Source: Charina bottae (taxonomy: Eukaryota; Chordata; Lepidosauria; Squamata; Charinaidae). From it: DNA of 64,000 nt. Location of the stretch: contig JALMGJ010000005.1 in assembly GCA_023362775.1 (NCBI GenBank), positions 67,409,963 to 67,473,962 of the forward strand, written 5' to 3'. This document shows positions 1 to 10,890 of this stretch, piece by piece. The notes beneath the pieces were generated by a model that ran no database searches, was not told where the DNA came from, and worked only from the letters and a program-made list of their open reading frames with translations. How positions within the stretch are numbered: the stretch's first letter is position 1; every line of letters starts with the position of its first letter. The position numbers and the translations under genes are program-made.

Positions 1-1265
1 CTCCTTGCTAATCAGTCTTGCATTCCCTCCCGCATGCCATATCCTTTGAACTTCCCTCCTACTCTCCAAATGTCCCAGAATCATTTGTTATTGCCCTTGT
101 TCCCATGAGTTCAAAATAAGTAGCAACTACCACAATTTGTAAGTTCCAAATGCATTACTTCCACTTAAGAAGATTAGGACACAGCAGAACATATGCACTG
201 ATTTCTGAAAAAATATATGCTGCCTGTAATGTTCAGACCTGCTTAAAACCTAAAGGAAGGTGTTTAGGATAGAAGGAGGCTGAGAATCAATTTATATTTA
301 TAGCTTCTTTTTTAAAAGAAAAACAAACAAACCTTTTTTATATAACGGATAGCATCAGTTTTATGCTGAATCTGTTACTCATGAAAATATTTTGCACAGC
401 AATATTTGGGATGGGGGCAACATTCAAGGAAATGATGCTAATTCTGGGTATAAGCAGCATGACAGTATCTCATTCAAACAGCCATGTCACTGGTTATACG
501 TGGCAGGTATGGAAAAAGCAATGTGAGAAACCTGGGTTGTGTTATTGAAGCTATCTTAATATTGAGTGTATGGTCCAGGCTGCTCAGAATATTTCTGGCA
601 TGCTGAATCTCTAAATGTATTCTGCCACCTGTAGCTGAAGATCATCAATGTCATTCTTTCATGTGGCTAAAGTAGATCCCAGTTTTAAAGGAATTGAAGG
701 CAAAGAAAAGAAAGCATATTTGGAAGACTCAGCAAGGAATTCAAAGTATTTGTTTTGCTTTGCCTAATCTGGAGAGATGCCTTCACATGAAACTGTAGGC
801 AAATATGCCAGGGAACAGTGTTAAGGCTTTGAAGGACTATCTCTCAGACTTCTCCTGGCAAGCTAAACTAGAAAGAGATAAACAGGCACTCAAGATACAA
901 GAACTTCCAATAAGTACATTTATTGTAGAAAAGCTGAACAAGACATTGTAAAAGAATTCCAACAACTGCTCTATACCAAATGCAAGTCCTACTTATAGTG
1001 AAATCAAGGTTCAAATTCTTGCACCTCTTTCTCCTGGCCACATGACGTAACAGGCTAGACTAAGCCAAGTTTTTCCAGGTAGGAGATATAATTTCCATCT
1101 GATGTAGTTTGGTTATGGACTGATCTGGTAATAAGGCTGTTTGCATGTGACCATTTCAGAACAGGCTCATGTACCACCAATCTCACCAAATATAAAAAGC
1201 CTACCCTCTCCTACTGTTTCTACAATATATGAAATACTTATTTTTTCCCCCAAAAATGATTATTT
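1..1265. other. Unique AT-rich sequence
   Basis: No recognisable gene, RNA or repeat family. The 61-codon frame at 363-548 has no family resemblance and is taken as chance. Confidence 0.5.
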
Positions 1266-1269
1266 AATC

Positions 1270-1835
1270 CTATAAATGCAGGGGTGGGAATTGGGGACAC
1301 TGTATTGCGATGCTTCTCTTCCTTCCTTCAGGATCAGTTTCAGTTGGTGTTGGCAGAGGAGGAGAGGTTGCTCCCTAGGCCCCTCCTCTGTGGGGTGCCA
1401 CAGGGCTTTACGCTCTTTCCCCTCTTGTTCAACATCTACAGGAAATTGCTAGGTGAGGTCATCCACTGGTTTGGGGTCTAGTATTATCAGTATGCTGATG
1501 ATACTCAATTAAACCTTTTGACCCAAGTAAGGCTGTCAAAGCCCTGTCCCAGTGCCTGGAGGCTGCGAGGGCCTGGATGGGCAGAAACCAACCCTAACTC
1601 AATCCTGTCAAGACCGAGTGGCTATGATTGTTGGGACTGCCTAGGTCTGGGGATCTTCCACCTTTATTCTTGGATGGGGTAGTACTTCCCGTTCAAGAAT
1701 AATATACAGTCTGGAGGTCTTCCTGGACTCACAGCTCCTGCTTGAAGAGCAAGTAGCAGCTATGACCAAGACAGCCTTTGCATAGCTCCACCTGGTGCGC
1801 CAACTGCACTCCTTCCTCCAAATAGTCACTCATGC
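1270..1835 (+). pseudogene. CR1/L2-group LINE, reverse transcriptase fragment
   Basis: Plus-strand translation gives a decayed RT palm region: a GVPQG box near 1396, then LFNIY, then the catalytic YADDTQL near 1492-1512, in two frames separated by stops. This order (GVPQG...PLLFNIY...QYADDTQL) is typical of the CR1/L2 group. The copy is truncated at both ends and stops beside a CT-rich tract (1843-1862). Confidence 0.75.
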
Positions 1836-1859
1836 CCTTGCTTCTCCTCTCTCTCTCTC

Positions 1860-3480
1860 TTTTCTTTTCTTTTTTCTTTTTTGCTACTGTTGATGTTCTG
1901 ATTGGTTGTTGCACATTCAAAAAACTTTCTAAAGCTTCAACTATTCCTTTAGGTTGGTTTTCCTGCTTCCAGATGACTGGCCCATCTGGTTTCAAATTAA
2001 CCCATTGACATATTGCTTTAAAACATTCCATCTTTGTGAAGATGAGAAAAAAGTATAAAGATGCTGTACAATATCAAATGTGACATGGCTTCAACACAAC
2101 AACTTGCAGCATCATTTAGTACTAAATTCAGAGAATGTGAAGAGCATGGTACAAAGAATGCTGTTGGCTATGAAGACAATAGGTGGCCCTATATCTCATG
2201 ATGCTTTGCACATGTTTGAGCTGTTGTCATATTCTTGACCTCTTAAGTCACCCAATGGAAGATTGTATTTTTGTAAAACTTCAAATATTTTGTTTGTCAT
2301 TTCTTTACCAGTGTTATTGTCAACATTTATGAATCCTAAAAATTGCTCACAAATCTCTACATAATTCCTTCATGACTTGGAGCAGGAAGTATATTTACCA
2401 AGTGCATTACTATTATCATTTGTTCCATGTGCAAAAGATCAGGCATGCAGTCGACAATGATAGAATAATATTTGCATTTTTTCCAATTTCTTTACTATGC
2501 TTTCCTTAATAGCAATGTTTGAGAGATCTATAATCTCATTTTGAATGTTTTCAGCCAAAAAATGTTGATGAGTTTCTTTCTTATAATCTTTCTTAAGTGT
2601 TCTTTCAGAACTGGGTCATATTCAGCCAACAATTTGACAAACTTTTAAAACCTTTCTGTTCCTGGGATTTTTTATGTTTATAGGAAAAGTATAATCTTTT
2701 ACTTGTTTTGGGCCAATTTTTAACAGCAAGACTGTAATAGATTTTGTATTTTTCAGGCCATTTTCCAACATCATCATAATCCTGTGAAGATTGCTGAATA
2801 GAAGTTTGTTCAAATTTATCTGAACTTTCAATATTTGTACTTGGTTAAATTCTGCTTGATTTGTTGACAGCTTGCATTCAACATCACTTGATTCTTTTAA
2901 AAAAAAACTCTGTGAAATTGCCTTTTTATTTAGCAATAAATGCATGTCTCTCTGCTTTTCTCTTTCTATGTCCTGCTCCAGAAAATTTCTTTTTTCTTTT
3001 AATTTTTGGGTAAATAATTAACACTGGAAAAATAGAATCAATCTATATAGTAACTGAAGAATTTTCATAGTAATATTTTGATGCTTTAGGTTTACATCTA
3101 AGAGAGGCATGTCTTTGGATGTATTTCCATTTGTAAAAATCAGAATTACAAACAACAGGCTTATTGTATTGTTGAAGGCTTTCACGGCCGGAGTTCGATG
3201 GCTGTTGTGGGTCTTCCGGGCTGTGTGGCTGTGTTCTGGAAGTTGTGGTTCCTAACGTTTCGCCAGCATCTGTGGCCGGCATCTCCAGAGGGCAGGAGCA
3301 CAGACAGAAGTAAAATCTCTGTGCCCAGGTAGACTCTGAAGATGCTGGCCACAGATGCTGGTCACAGATGCTGGCGAAACGTTAGGAACCACAACTTCCA
3401 GAACACGGCCACACAGCCCGGAAGACCCACAACAGCCAACAGGCTTATTGACAATATACCTTAGTTTAGTAGTTTCATAT
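1860..3480 (-). pseudogene. hAT transposase fossil
   Basis: Minus-strand translation in several frames gives hAT-type signatures: FVPCSSHSLNLVLNDAA near 2158-2108 (the Cys-x2-His-x-LNL box of DUF4371/hAT transposases), a VDCMPDLLHMEQM segment near 2455-2410, and a VNLKPDGP segment near 1995-1975. Many stops and frameshifts show a dead copy. It was later split by the small inverted PLE at 3167-3436. Termini and TSD were not found, so limits are approximate. Confidence 0.7.
3153..3450. mobile_element. Short inverted PLE insertion with 14-bp TSD
   Basis: A 270-bp insertion (3167-3436) lies between exact copies of CAACAGGCTTATTG (3153-3166 and 3437-3450). Its two ends are the same Penelope-type 3' sequence in opposite orientation: a minus arm from 3167 to about 3294 and a plus arm from about 3336 to 3436, joined by roughly 40 bp of spacer. 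Each arm carries the hammerhead-like motif. The plus arm has a 13-bp internal duplication in the stem-loop (3343-3375). One TSD pair around both arms shows they arrived together. Confidence 0.85.
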
Positions 3481-3889
3481 CTCAATTAGTGCAATTTCTA
3501 TCTAGTGTTTAATATCTTAAAAAGAACCATAATAAACACTTAAAATGCTATTGTTATTGCACCCATTCCTGAGACTGTGTCTAGACAGCTGCTCAGAGCA
3601 TGACATCTGCTCTGCGTAACATGACCTTGGCAACTACAGTTGGGCCTCCCAGAGTTGCCAACTATCGTCAATGGAAAGTTACTAAGCCTCAATACAAAAA
3701 TACCTGAAATCCTGTATTAACAGTATGAAAGATTGGTTCTTTAAAGACAGATGAAATGTAAGCAATTTTTCTTGTGGCCTCTTTTTTCAGAAAGAAGGAC
3801 AGCATTGGCTTTGGCACCCTAGATCAGTGCCTATTTGGCCTTAGCCTAAAGCCAGCCCTGGCCTGCGCAATTCTGATCTTTGTAGGTAT

Positions 3890-4288
3890 AGAAACATCCA
3901 TTTATGCCAACTTGGAAAATCCTTCCTTGAATAGAGGTGGGGGCCTCAGGCACAATCTCTCGCCCATCTTCCTCCCTGCTTTGTCTTCTGTGCCTAGGAA
4001 GATTAAGACAATTTCGCAAGCTCAACAGCAGCATGGTGATCTTAACGATCCTCCTGTAGATGATAAAAGGACTTAAAATAACATCTCAATATAACCATGA
4101 CCTAGCCCCAGGTGTAAGGTCACACAGCTACCTAGAAACATATTTAGGATTCCCTTACCAACTTTGCTCAGACTGAAGAAGCTCCTTGGATAAGGAGCGA
4201 AACGTTTCCACTGAGAAAATAGAAATCCAGTTGACATGATTCAAGCTACAGACAATTCCACCTGGATGACTGAGAACCTTCATAGACA
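3890..4288 (+). mobile_element. Penelope-like element, 3' fragment
   Basis: This begins inside the C-terminal coding part of a PLE (the frame reads SIYANLENPSLNRGGG, then a proline/leucine stretch ending DDKRT at the stop near 4074) and continues through the 3' untranslated region, which includes the hammerhead-like motif at 4173-4203 and the terminus CATCCAGGTGG in reverse sense near 4262. The same sequence recurs at 17.4-18.2 kb and 53.5-54.3 kb. The copy is 5'-truncated; no clear TSD. Confidence 0.85.
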
Positions 4289-4289
4289 T

Positions 4290-5475
4290 ATCCCAGCATC
4301 TGACTTTCTTTTCCAAGGCTTCATGACTTCTCTACCAAGTGCTGGTCTGCTGTGTATTTCTTGAATGCTGGTTCCTTGACTGCTGACAGTTGATCCTACA
4401 AGACAGAAGCAATCCACCACTTCGGTGTTTTACTGCCAGTCCTACAGTTGGTTGCTTTACTTGTCGTCATGAATTTGGTCTTCTTAATATTAATCTTAGT
4501 CCCTTTTTTTCACTGTGCTTCATTGCAGAGCTTGTAGATCCTTTGCATTTTCAGCTATCAGAATAGTGTCATTGGCATAACAGAGATTATTGATGTTTCT
4601 TCCTCCAGTTTTAAAACCACCTGCATTTTCTTCCAATCCAGCTTCCCTTAATATATATTCAGCATAAAGGTTGAATAAATAAGGGGAGAGCATACTGCCT
4701 TGTCTCATTCGGTTGCCAAATTGGAGCCAGTGTGTTTTGCCATATTCCCTCTGGACTATGATTTTCTGATTTCTGTGTATTCCATCTGGTGATGCCTATG
4801 TATATAGGTGTTGTTTTGGTTGTTTCGAGACCATGTTAGCAATTAAGAAATCATTGTATTGGCAGAAATAAGTTGTTCTCCAGCCACATTTCAGTTTCCT
4901 AGACCATATAGTCCAACTATATTTTCCTGTTCAATATTTCCAAATTTGGCATTCCACTCTTCAACCATAAGTACACATCTTGTTTGCATGTTCTGTGGAT
5001 CTCAAATTGAATTTGATCATAAAACTGATCAACCTCTTCTTCTTCTGTATCAGTGGTTGGAACATAAATTTGGATACCTGTCATATTAAAGGGCTGTCCG
5101 TGAAGTCTAATTGATATTATTTGGTCATTGATTGCATTGTAGCCAAGTACTGTTCTTGCTATACCCATCCTAATTATAAAAGCAACACTGTTCCTTGTTT
5201 TTTATGTCCTGAGTAGTAAACAGTGTGATCTTCTGACTGAAAGTGGCTAATTTCAGTCCATCTCAATTCACTGATGCCTAAGATATCAATGGGTGGTTGA
5301 CTGATTACATCTTTCACCATGCTGAGCTTTCCTATAGTCATGGTTCACTGTGCTGCTTCAGATTTTTTTTCCCTGCATGGCAACATCAGCAACTAGATTC
5401 CCAAAGTCTTTAATCTAGCCATGTCATAAACACTATTAATACTCCGAAAGATCCACAGCTTTTCGTTAGCAGCGT
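4290..5475 (-). pseudogene. Degenerate RTE-clade LINE (endonuclease plus RT)
   Basis: Reading leftward from about 5400, the translation gives APE-type endonuclease segments (DILGISELRWTE, then GYNAINDQIISIRL and IQIYVPTTDTEEEEVDQFYD), then after an internal deletion RT segments (RQGSMLSPYLFNLYAEYI, GGRNINNLCYANDT, INIKKTKFMTT). The catalytic YADD has become YAND. Order and motifs fit RTE/BovB relatives. Stops and the deletion mark it as dead. Confidence 0.8.
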
Positions 5476-5479
5476 GTTG

Positions 5480-7095
5480 AGTGCCATCCAACCCTAACCA
5501 ATACAAACACGGAATCATTCTAATATGAAACTTTCACCAGTTGGAATTCACCAAATGAATTCACACCATGGGCGGATTCACATATTGCATGAGGTAAGAA
5601 GTACAACTACCTTATTATTCACCATGCTATGTAATTCGGTATTTTAGAGGATCCTCCCTTCTGCCCAAAGATTCCCTGGTAAGGATATAGTATTCCAAAA
5701 AAAATTATTTCAGTTACGATCCCCTCCTCCATAGATTCATACATCCATGACAAATTTTACTCCTGCAATATTCCTTTTCTGTTCTACAGATGCTCCCACC
5801 TTGTGACTCATGTGATTTCAGTTCTGTTCTCTTGTTTTTGGACAGTTGCCACTTGTTGCTGCTCTACCAAACTCCTTGAATTTTATACTTCTCCTTCCAA
5901 AAAGGATGTGCAATCATATACCACCTTCTGGCAAACCTACCGTCCATTAGGCTATAATTAAGAGCCAATGTCCCCTTTCATTCTATTGTCCACAATAAAA
6001 TCAGTCAGCTTATGCTATTAAAAATGATATCACTCTATATTTCCTCAAGTCCAATATTATTTGTGAGTGTAGCTTTGGAGAGAGGGAAGTATAGGTATAG
6101 AAGTTAGCAAAATATATGATATATGTAATATCACATGCCTCATTGCCTGAAAAATGATAATTGTGTAAAACAGTGAGCTAAGCATGTGGGAAATAAAGGC
6201 ACATTTATTTCACATCATTTCATTCCCATGCCAGGAAAATCATTCTCCTTTTGAATTTTTCTCTCTCCGAAAGTGTTGAAAAGGCACAGAATTGTCCCAG
6301 CAAATTACTGGCAACCCTCTGGTCAGGACAAACAAATGTGGGGAATTAAACTGTTTCCCCAGCTCAGTCTTGTTACTTTGAGATTCTTTCTGCCAAACGG
6401 CACTTGTTTCTAATGGCTAATTCTACCAATTTTAATTTGGCATCAGCAGAAGCGATCCCCAGCTGTCCTATCTCCCTGTGTCAGTGGGGACAATTAACGC
6501 ATTGACTAGCACCTGCCTGGGCCTTCAGGCGAACAGCCAGCCAGCCAGCCAGCTTCGTTTGAAGCTTCGCAACTTGGAAACCGAAACATGCTTTGCTCAA
6601 GCAGCTTTGTAATCACCGCAGCCTCGTTGCTTTCAGTCACATGACAGGCTGCAGCCTAATGTATGCATCAGGTAAAGCTGCCAAAGGGAGAATATTCCTA
6701 CGCACCTCCTCCAAGGTAAAGCACGACAGAGATAATGAGGTATTTCAGCGAGCTGACAAAGAATGGGGCCTGATGATAAGAAGGTGACAGTTTGTTACAT
6801 TCCCTAGAAATGACTGGCAGATGGGGCTATAGATCAATTACATTTTTAAAACATATGCCTTCCTCAAAATATGGGAAGTAACGCATATGGCAAAGGGAGC
6901 CACAATATTTAAAGTATCACCACCTTTCCCATTAATTAACTGGTTGGGAATTATACTCTTAACCCTAACACTAACCCACTGCTTATCTTATATACCTCAT
7001 TTGTTCTGCAACTGGAAATTTAAAAAAAAGACAAGGGGAAAGACATACACTGTATTCAATGTATCTCTTTTAAAAAAAACAAATAATAAAAGTGT
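5480..7095. other. Unique AT-rich sequence
   Basis: No gene recognised. It holds a short CAGC repeat near 6536-6552 and an otherwise ordinary mix of sequence. Confidence 0.45.
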
Positions 7096-7106
7096 ATTAT
7101 TCAAAA

Positions 7107-7904
7107 CGATACCACCCTAATGATACCACCGACGATACCACCCTAATGGCAGAAAGTGAAGAGGAACTAAAGAGCCTCTTGATGAGGGTGAAAGAGGAGA
7201 GTGCAAAAGCTGGCTTGAAACTCAACATTAAAAAAACCCAGATCATGGCATCTGGTCCCATCACTTCCTGGCAAATAGAAGGTGAAGAAATGGAAGCAGT
7301 GACAGATTTTATTTTCTTGGGCTCCAAGATCACCGCACACGGTGACTGCAGCCATGAAATTAAAAGACGCTTGCTCCTTGGGAGGAAAGCTATGGCAAAC
7401 CTAGACAGCATATTAAAAAGCAGAGATATCACCTTGCCGACAAAGATCCGTATAGTTAAAGCTATGGTTTTTCCAGTAGTAATGTATGGCTGTGAGAGTT
7501 GGACCATAAGGAAGGCTGAGCGCCGAAGAATTGATGCTTTCGAGCTGTGGTGCTGGAGAAGACTCTTAAGAGTCCCTTGGACTGCAAGGAGGTCAAATCA
7601 GTCAATCCTAAAGGAAATCAACCCTGACTGCTCATTGGAAGGACAGATGCTGAAGCTGAAGCTCAAATACTTTGGCCACCTAATGTGAAGAGAGGACTCA
7701 CTGGAAAAGACCCTGATGCTGGGAAAGACTGAAGGCAAAAGGAGAAGGGGACGGCAGAGGATGAGATGTTAGATAGCATCACCGATGTAATGAACATGAA
7801 TTTGAGTAAACTCCGAGAGACAGTGGAGGACAGGAAGGCCTGGCGTGCTATGGTCCATGAGGTCACGAAGAGTTGGACACGACTAAACAACTGAACAACA
7901 ACAA
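7107..7904 (+). mobile_element. BovB (RTE) LINE, 5'-truncated copy
   Basis: Flanked by an 11-bp TSD ATTATTCAAAA (7096-7106 and 7905-7915). It begins within the RT (DDTTLMAESEEELKSLL) and runs through the thumb and C-terminal region (FIFLGSKIT, YGCESWTI, ELWCWRRLLRVPWTARR, KYFGHLM) to the BovB terminus, an ACAACAACAA-type tail. The frame is broken by a stop at the end of KYFGHLM (7686-7688) and by a 1-base loss near 7768. A 15-bp duplication (GATACCACCCTAATG) sits at the 5' junction at 7108-7146. The protein is close to the ruminant BovB consensus as remembered. Confidence 0.9.
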
Positions 7905-7915
7905 ATTATTCAAAA

Positions 7916-8604
7916 ACAATATTGTAATGAAACATTACACATCCCTACTCTCAAATTTTAATTTTACTAAGAATATGGAAAACAATTTCTTTTGGCAAAC
8001 CTATCTATTTAAGGGGGATATGCCTGACATCAAATATGAACAACTTAGGTTTAAATAATTATGTGCCTTGATAATGATATATCATCAAATTCAAATAATT
8101 GAGCAAAATCAAAATGCCTTTATGGTTAGAAAAGATAGCTCTGTTGAAATGAGTCTCCTAACATGGTTCCTTTTTTTAAAACACAAAGTCCCACTACATA
8201 TGTACCTCTCTCACACTAATAAATCTCAACAAGTATGTGCTTAGTGGCATGCAATATTATGATGCATGAATTTCACTCAAAAATGTTATGAAAAGGGCTT
8301 GGATCACAAAAAGGGTAGCTTAATAAACAGATGATTAGGGAGGAGAGACAAGGAGGGGGAATAAGGATACAAGACACAGAGACAAGAATGGTAGATGGTG
8401 ATGAAAGGTGAACTGATAAGGCAAGCCTATAGATTACTTTTCATTTATTTCCTGGTAATAAGAATGATTTCCAAACAAGTAAGCTTCTGTATCTGGAAAG
8501 GAACTGGTTCCTTTCGATTTCATACTTTCAAACCCCTAATGAACTACAGTTATAAGCCTAAGTACATGACAGAAGGCAAGCTAGTAATGATATATCGAAT
8601 CAAA
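7916..8604. other. Unique AT-rich sequence
   Basis: Nothing recognisable; the small open frames have no family features. Confidence 0.45.
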
Positions 8605-9905
8605 TAATCCATTCAGTCGTATCCGACCCTTGGCGATTCCATAAGCCAGCTCTCTCCTTGATTTCCAATCTTGTACAGCTTCTTTCAGTTGCTTTAAATT
8701 TTGGCCCATGTCTGCTTTGATTACATCCAACCAGCGCATTCTTTGGCATCCTCGTCATCTTTTGCCACTGACCATTCCAAGCATAACATCCTTCTCCAGT
8801 GATGTTGATCTCATGACATGACCAAAGTAACTAAGTCTAAGTTTTGTCATTTTTCCTTCTAGTGACATGTCCGGTTTTATGTGCTTCAACACTTCTTTAT
8901 TCATTATCTTTGCAGTCCAAGGGATTTGCAAGAGCCTCCTCCAACACCATATTTCAAAAGAATCAATTTTCCTTCTATCCACACTAGATGTTTTCCTTCT
9001 TTTAACTAGATGTTAAAACTGATGGATATGGCAGAAAATGATAAACTGACATGTTTATTAAAAGAAAATTCAAACTATTACTTTCTTAAAGAGTGGAAAC
9101 CATTAACAGACTATTTGCAACATGCAATAGGGGCAAAGCTTATATGGGGTTTTGAAGATTAAAATATATATAATTTGATATATTAGACAGGAAATGTTTT
9201 TGAATGTTATATATAGAGCTAGCATGTAAGATAAAAAAATTTTTTTAATTACTATGACCAGAGATAAATCGGAAGTTGACTAATTTCTATGCTTTATCTT
9301 ACTCTTTTTTTCTTTACTTTTCTACACCTTTTTTTCTTCTTTCTTTGATTTGTATTTCTATTTCTGTTTCATTTCTACCTTTTAACTATGTATATTAAAA
9401 ACTCTAATAAAATTCTGGGGAAAAAAAATTTCCTTCTATCCAACTTTTTCATCGTCCAACTTTCACAACCATAAGTAGTTATGGGGAACACGATAGTGCG
9501 GACTAGTCTACACTTAGTCGTCAAGCTGACATACTTGCTTTTCCAAATTTGATTCATACTCATCACTACTGTACGTCCCAGCATGATTCGGCGTTTAATT
9601 TCTTGGCTACATTTGCCATTTTGATTGACCACTGATCCTAAAAAGGTGAATTCTTCCACACATTCCACCTCATCTCCATCAATTACTATTTTGATGTTTC
9701 CATTCTTTGCAGTTGTCATGAGTTTGGTCTTTTTGATATTCAGAAAGAGGCCAAACTTCTCACTTTCTTCTTTGAGTCTCATGATTAGGTGCTTTAGGCC
9801 ATCCTGAGTTTCTGAGATGAGGGTTGTATCATCTGCGTATCTAAGGTTATTGATGTTCCTTCCGCCAATTTTTACCCCAATTTCTGATTTGTCTAGCTCC
9901 ATTAT
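8605..9905 (-). mobile_element. RTE-clade LINE (lineage C), interrupted
   Basis: The outer parts (9905-9443 and 8981-8605, reading leftward) form one 5'-truncated RTE copy: NNLRYADDTTLISET, LFLNIKKTKLMTT, FTFLGSVVN, TYGCESWTMKKLDRRK, then DSFEIWCWRRLLQIPWTA and LSYFGHVM, ending in a BovB-like 3' terminus (CAGTCGTATCCGAC in plus sense, near 8616). Its protein differs clearly from the two BovB-type families elsewhere in the window, so it is a third RTE lineage. The coding frame is open up to the L1 insertion and shows a frameshift beyond it. Confidence 0.8.
8982..9428 (+). mobile_element. L1 3'-end insertion nested in RTE
   Basis: Flanked by a 14-bp TSD TTTCCTTCTATCCA (8968-8981 and 9429-9442). 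It contains the last residues of L1 ORF2 (EWKPLTDYLQ near 9096-9120), a T/C-rich 3' UTR with a GGAAGTTGAC motif, and ends AATAAAATTCTGGGG plus an A run. It is an extreme 5' truncation. Confidence 0.85.
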
Positions 9906-10428
9906 GTATACAAGTTGGCATTATTTGTGAACTTAATTTTCAAATCAGTGAAGGATTATAGGACAATGTGCATCTCATACTCCTATTAAATTGCTGGACC
10001 AGGCTGGCCTATTAGATATCTCATTTAGAAGAATCTTACCAGAATATACAGTGAGTGATTCAAAATCATGCCAAATCAACTGTTTCTTCTACAGTATATC
10101 CCCCAATTGGTATGAAAATTTGCAGAATTGATTCCTAAATTCTTTCAGGATCAAAACCTCACTGGCCATCAAAGAACACTTGGGGAGGTGCACATAAATG
10201 GGCAAAGGTGGTATGTTCCTCACAACACACACACCTCCTTCCCTCCCTCCCGTCAGCCTGTTCTATGGTAGTTTACTCAGATCAAGTTATTTGGTGGTGG
10301 AAGCCAACCTATGCTCTTTTGATGAAATAATCTGGATAAAGACTGTATTGGAGAAGAGGGCACATATGGGTAGATTCTGTTTGCTTGCTTTCTTCTCCAG
10401 CATCAGCAAAGTAGCAGTGAGAGGGATT
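9906..10428. other. Unique sequence
   Basis: No recognisable gene or repeat. Confidence 0.4.
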
Positions 10429-10442
10429 TGGGCAATAGCCTC

Positions 10443-10482
10443 AAATCAAATCAAATCTTTATTAAGGTCAAAGACCAGCATA
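10443..10482 (-). mobile_element. 40-bp LINE 3'-end insertion with 14-bp TSD
   Basis: TGGGCAATAGCCTC is repeated exactly at 10429-10442 and 10483-10496. Between the copies are only 40 bp which, read on the minus strand, are GCTGGTCTTTGACCTTAATA followed by repeats of GATTT. This matches the 3' terminus of the LINE at 39118-44750 (GCTGGTCATTGACCGAATAA). It is a reverse-transcription product stopped almost at once. Confidence 0.85.
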
Positions 10483-10725
10483 TGGGCAATAGCCTCTTCC
10501 ATGTGTGGCACTTAGGCTTGATTCTTCTTAAAACGCTTGGGCAAAACAAAGGAGAAATACTTTAGATCAGTTGATTCTTAATGAAGATTTTGAGAGACTG
10601 CATGTTGTGTATGACTTACCTACAATATATACAATATCCTTGGCAATACAATTGAAGCACCTATCCAAAATAATTTGTTCTCCTTATCTAGTTGGAGGAC
10701 TTGTGTGGAGAACAGATCACATTTT

Positions 10726-10790
10726 AGGTCATATTTATGCAGAAATATTGAACATTCCAAAGGGTTCACAAACTTTTAAGTGCCACTGTA
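10726..10790 (+). mobile_element. Tc1/mariner terminal fragment
   Basis: The stretch from ATTTATGCAGAAATATTGAA to GGTTCACAAACTTTTAAGTG and CCACTGTA is the reverse complement of a common vertebrate Tc1 terminal repeat (CAGTGG...AAAGTTTGTGAACC). A second copy lies at 13125-13190. Only one end is present. Confidence 0.65.
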
Positions 10791-10890
10791 CCTTGTTCTT
10801 ATTTACCTTGCATTTTTATTTTATTTGCTATATTGTGAGCCACCCAGAGTTGTTCTCAAGTCAGACAGCACCTAAATTAAATAAATAATC
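10790..10890 (+). repeat. L2/CR1-type LINE 3' tail
   Basis: It carries the usual 3' signature GTGAGCCACCCAGAG followed by a TTAAATAAATAA tail. Coding sequence is missing. Confidence 0.6.
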
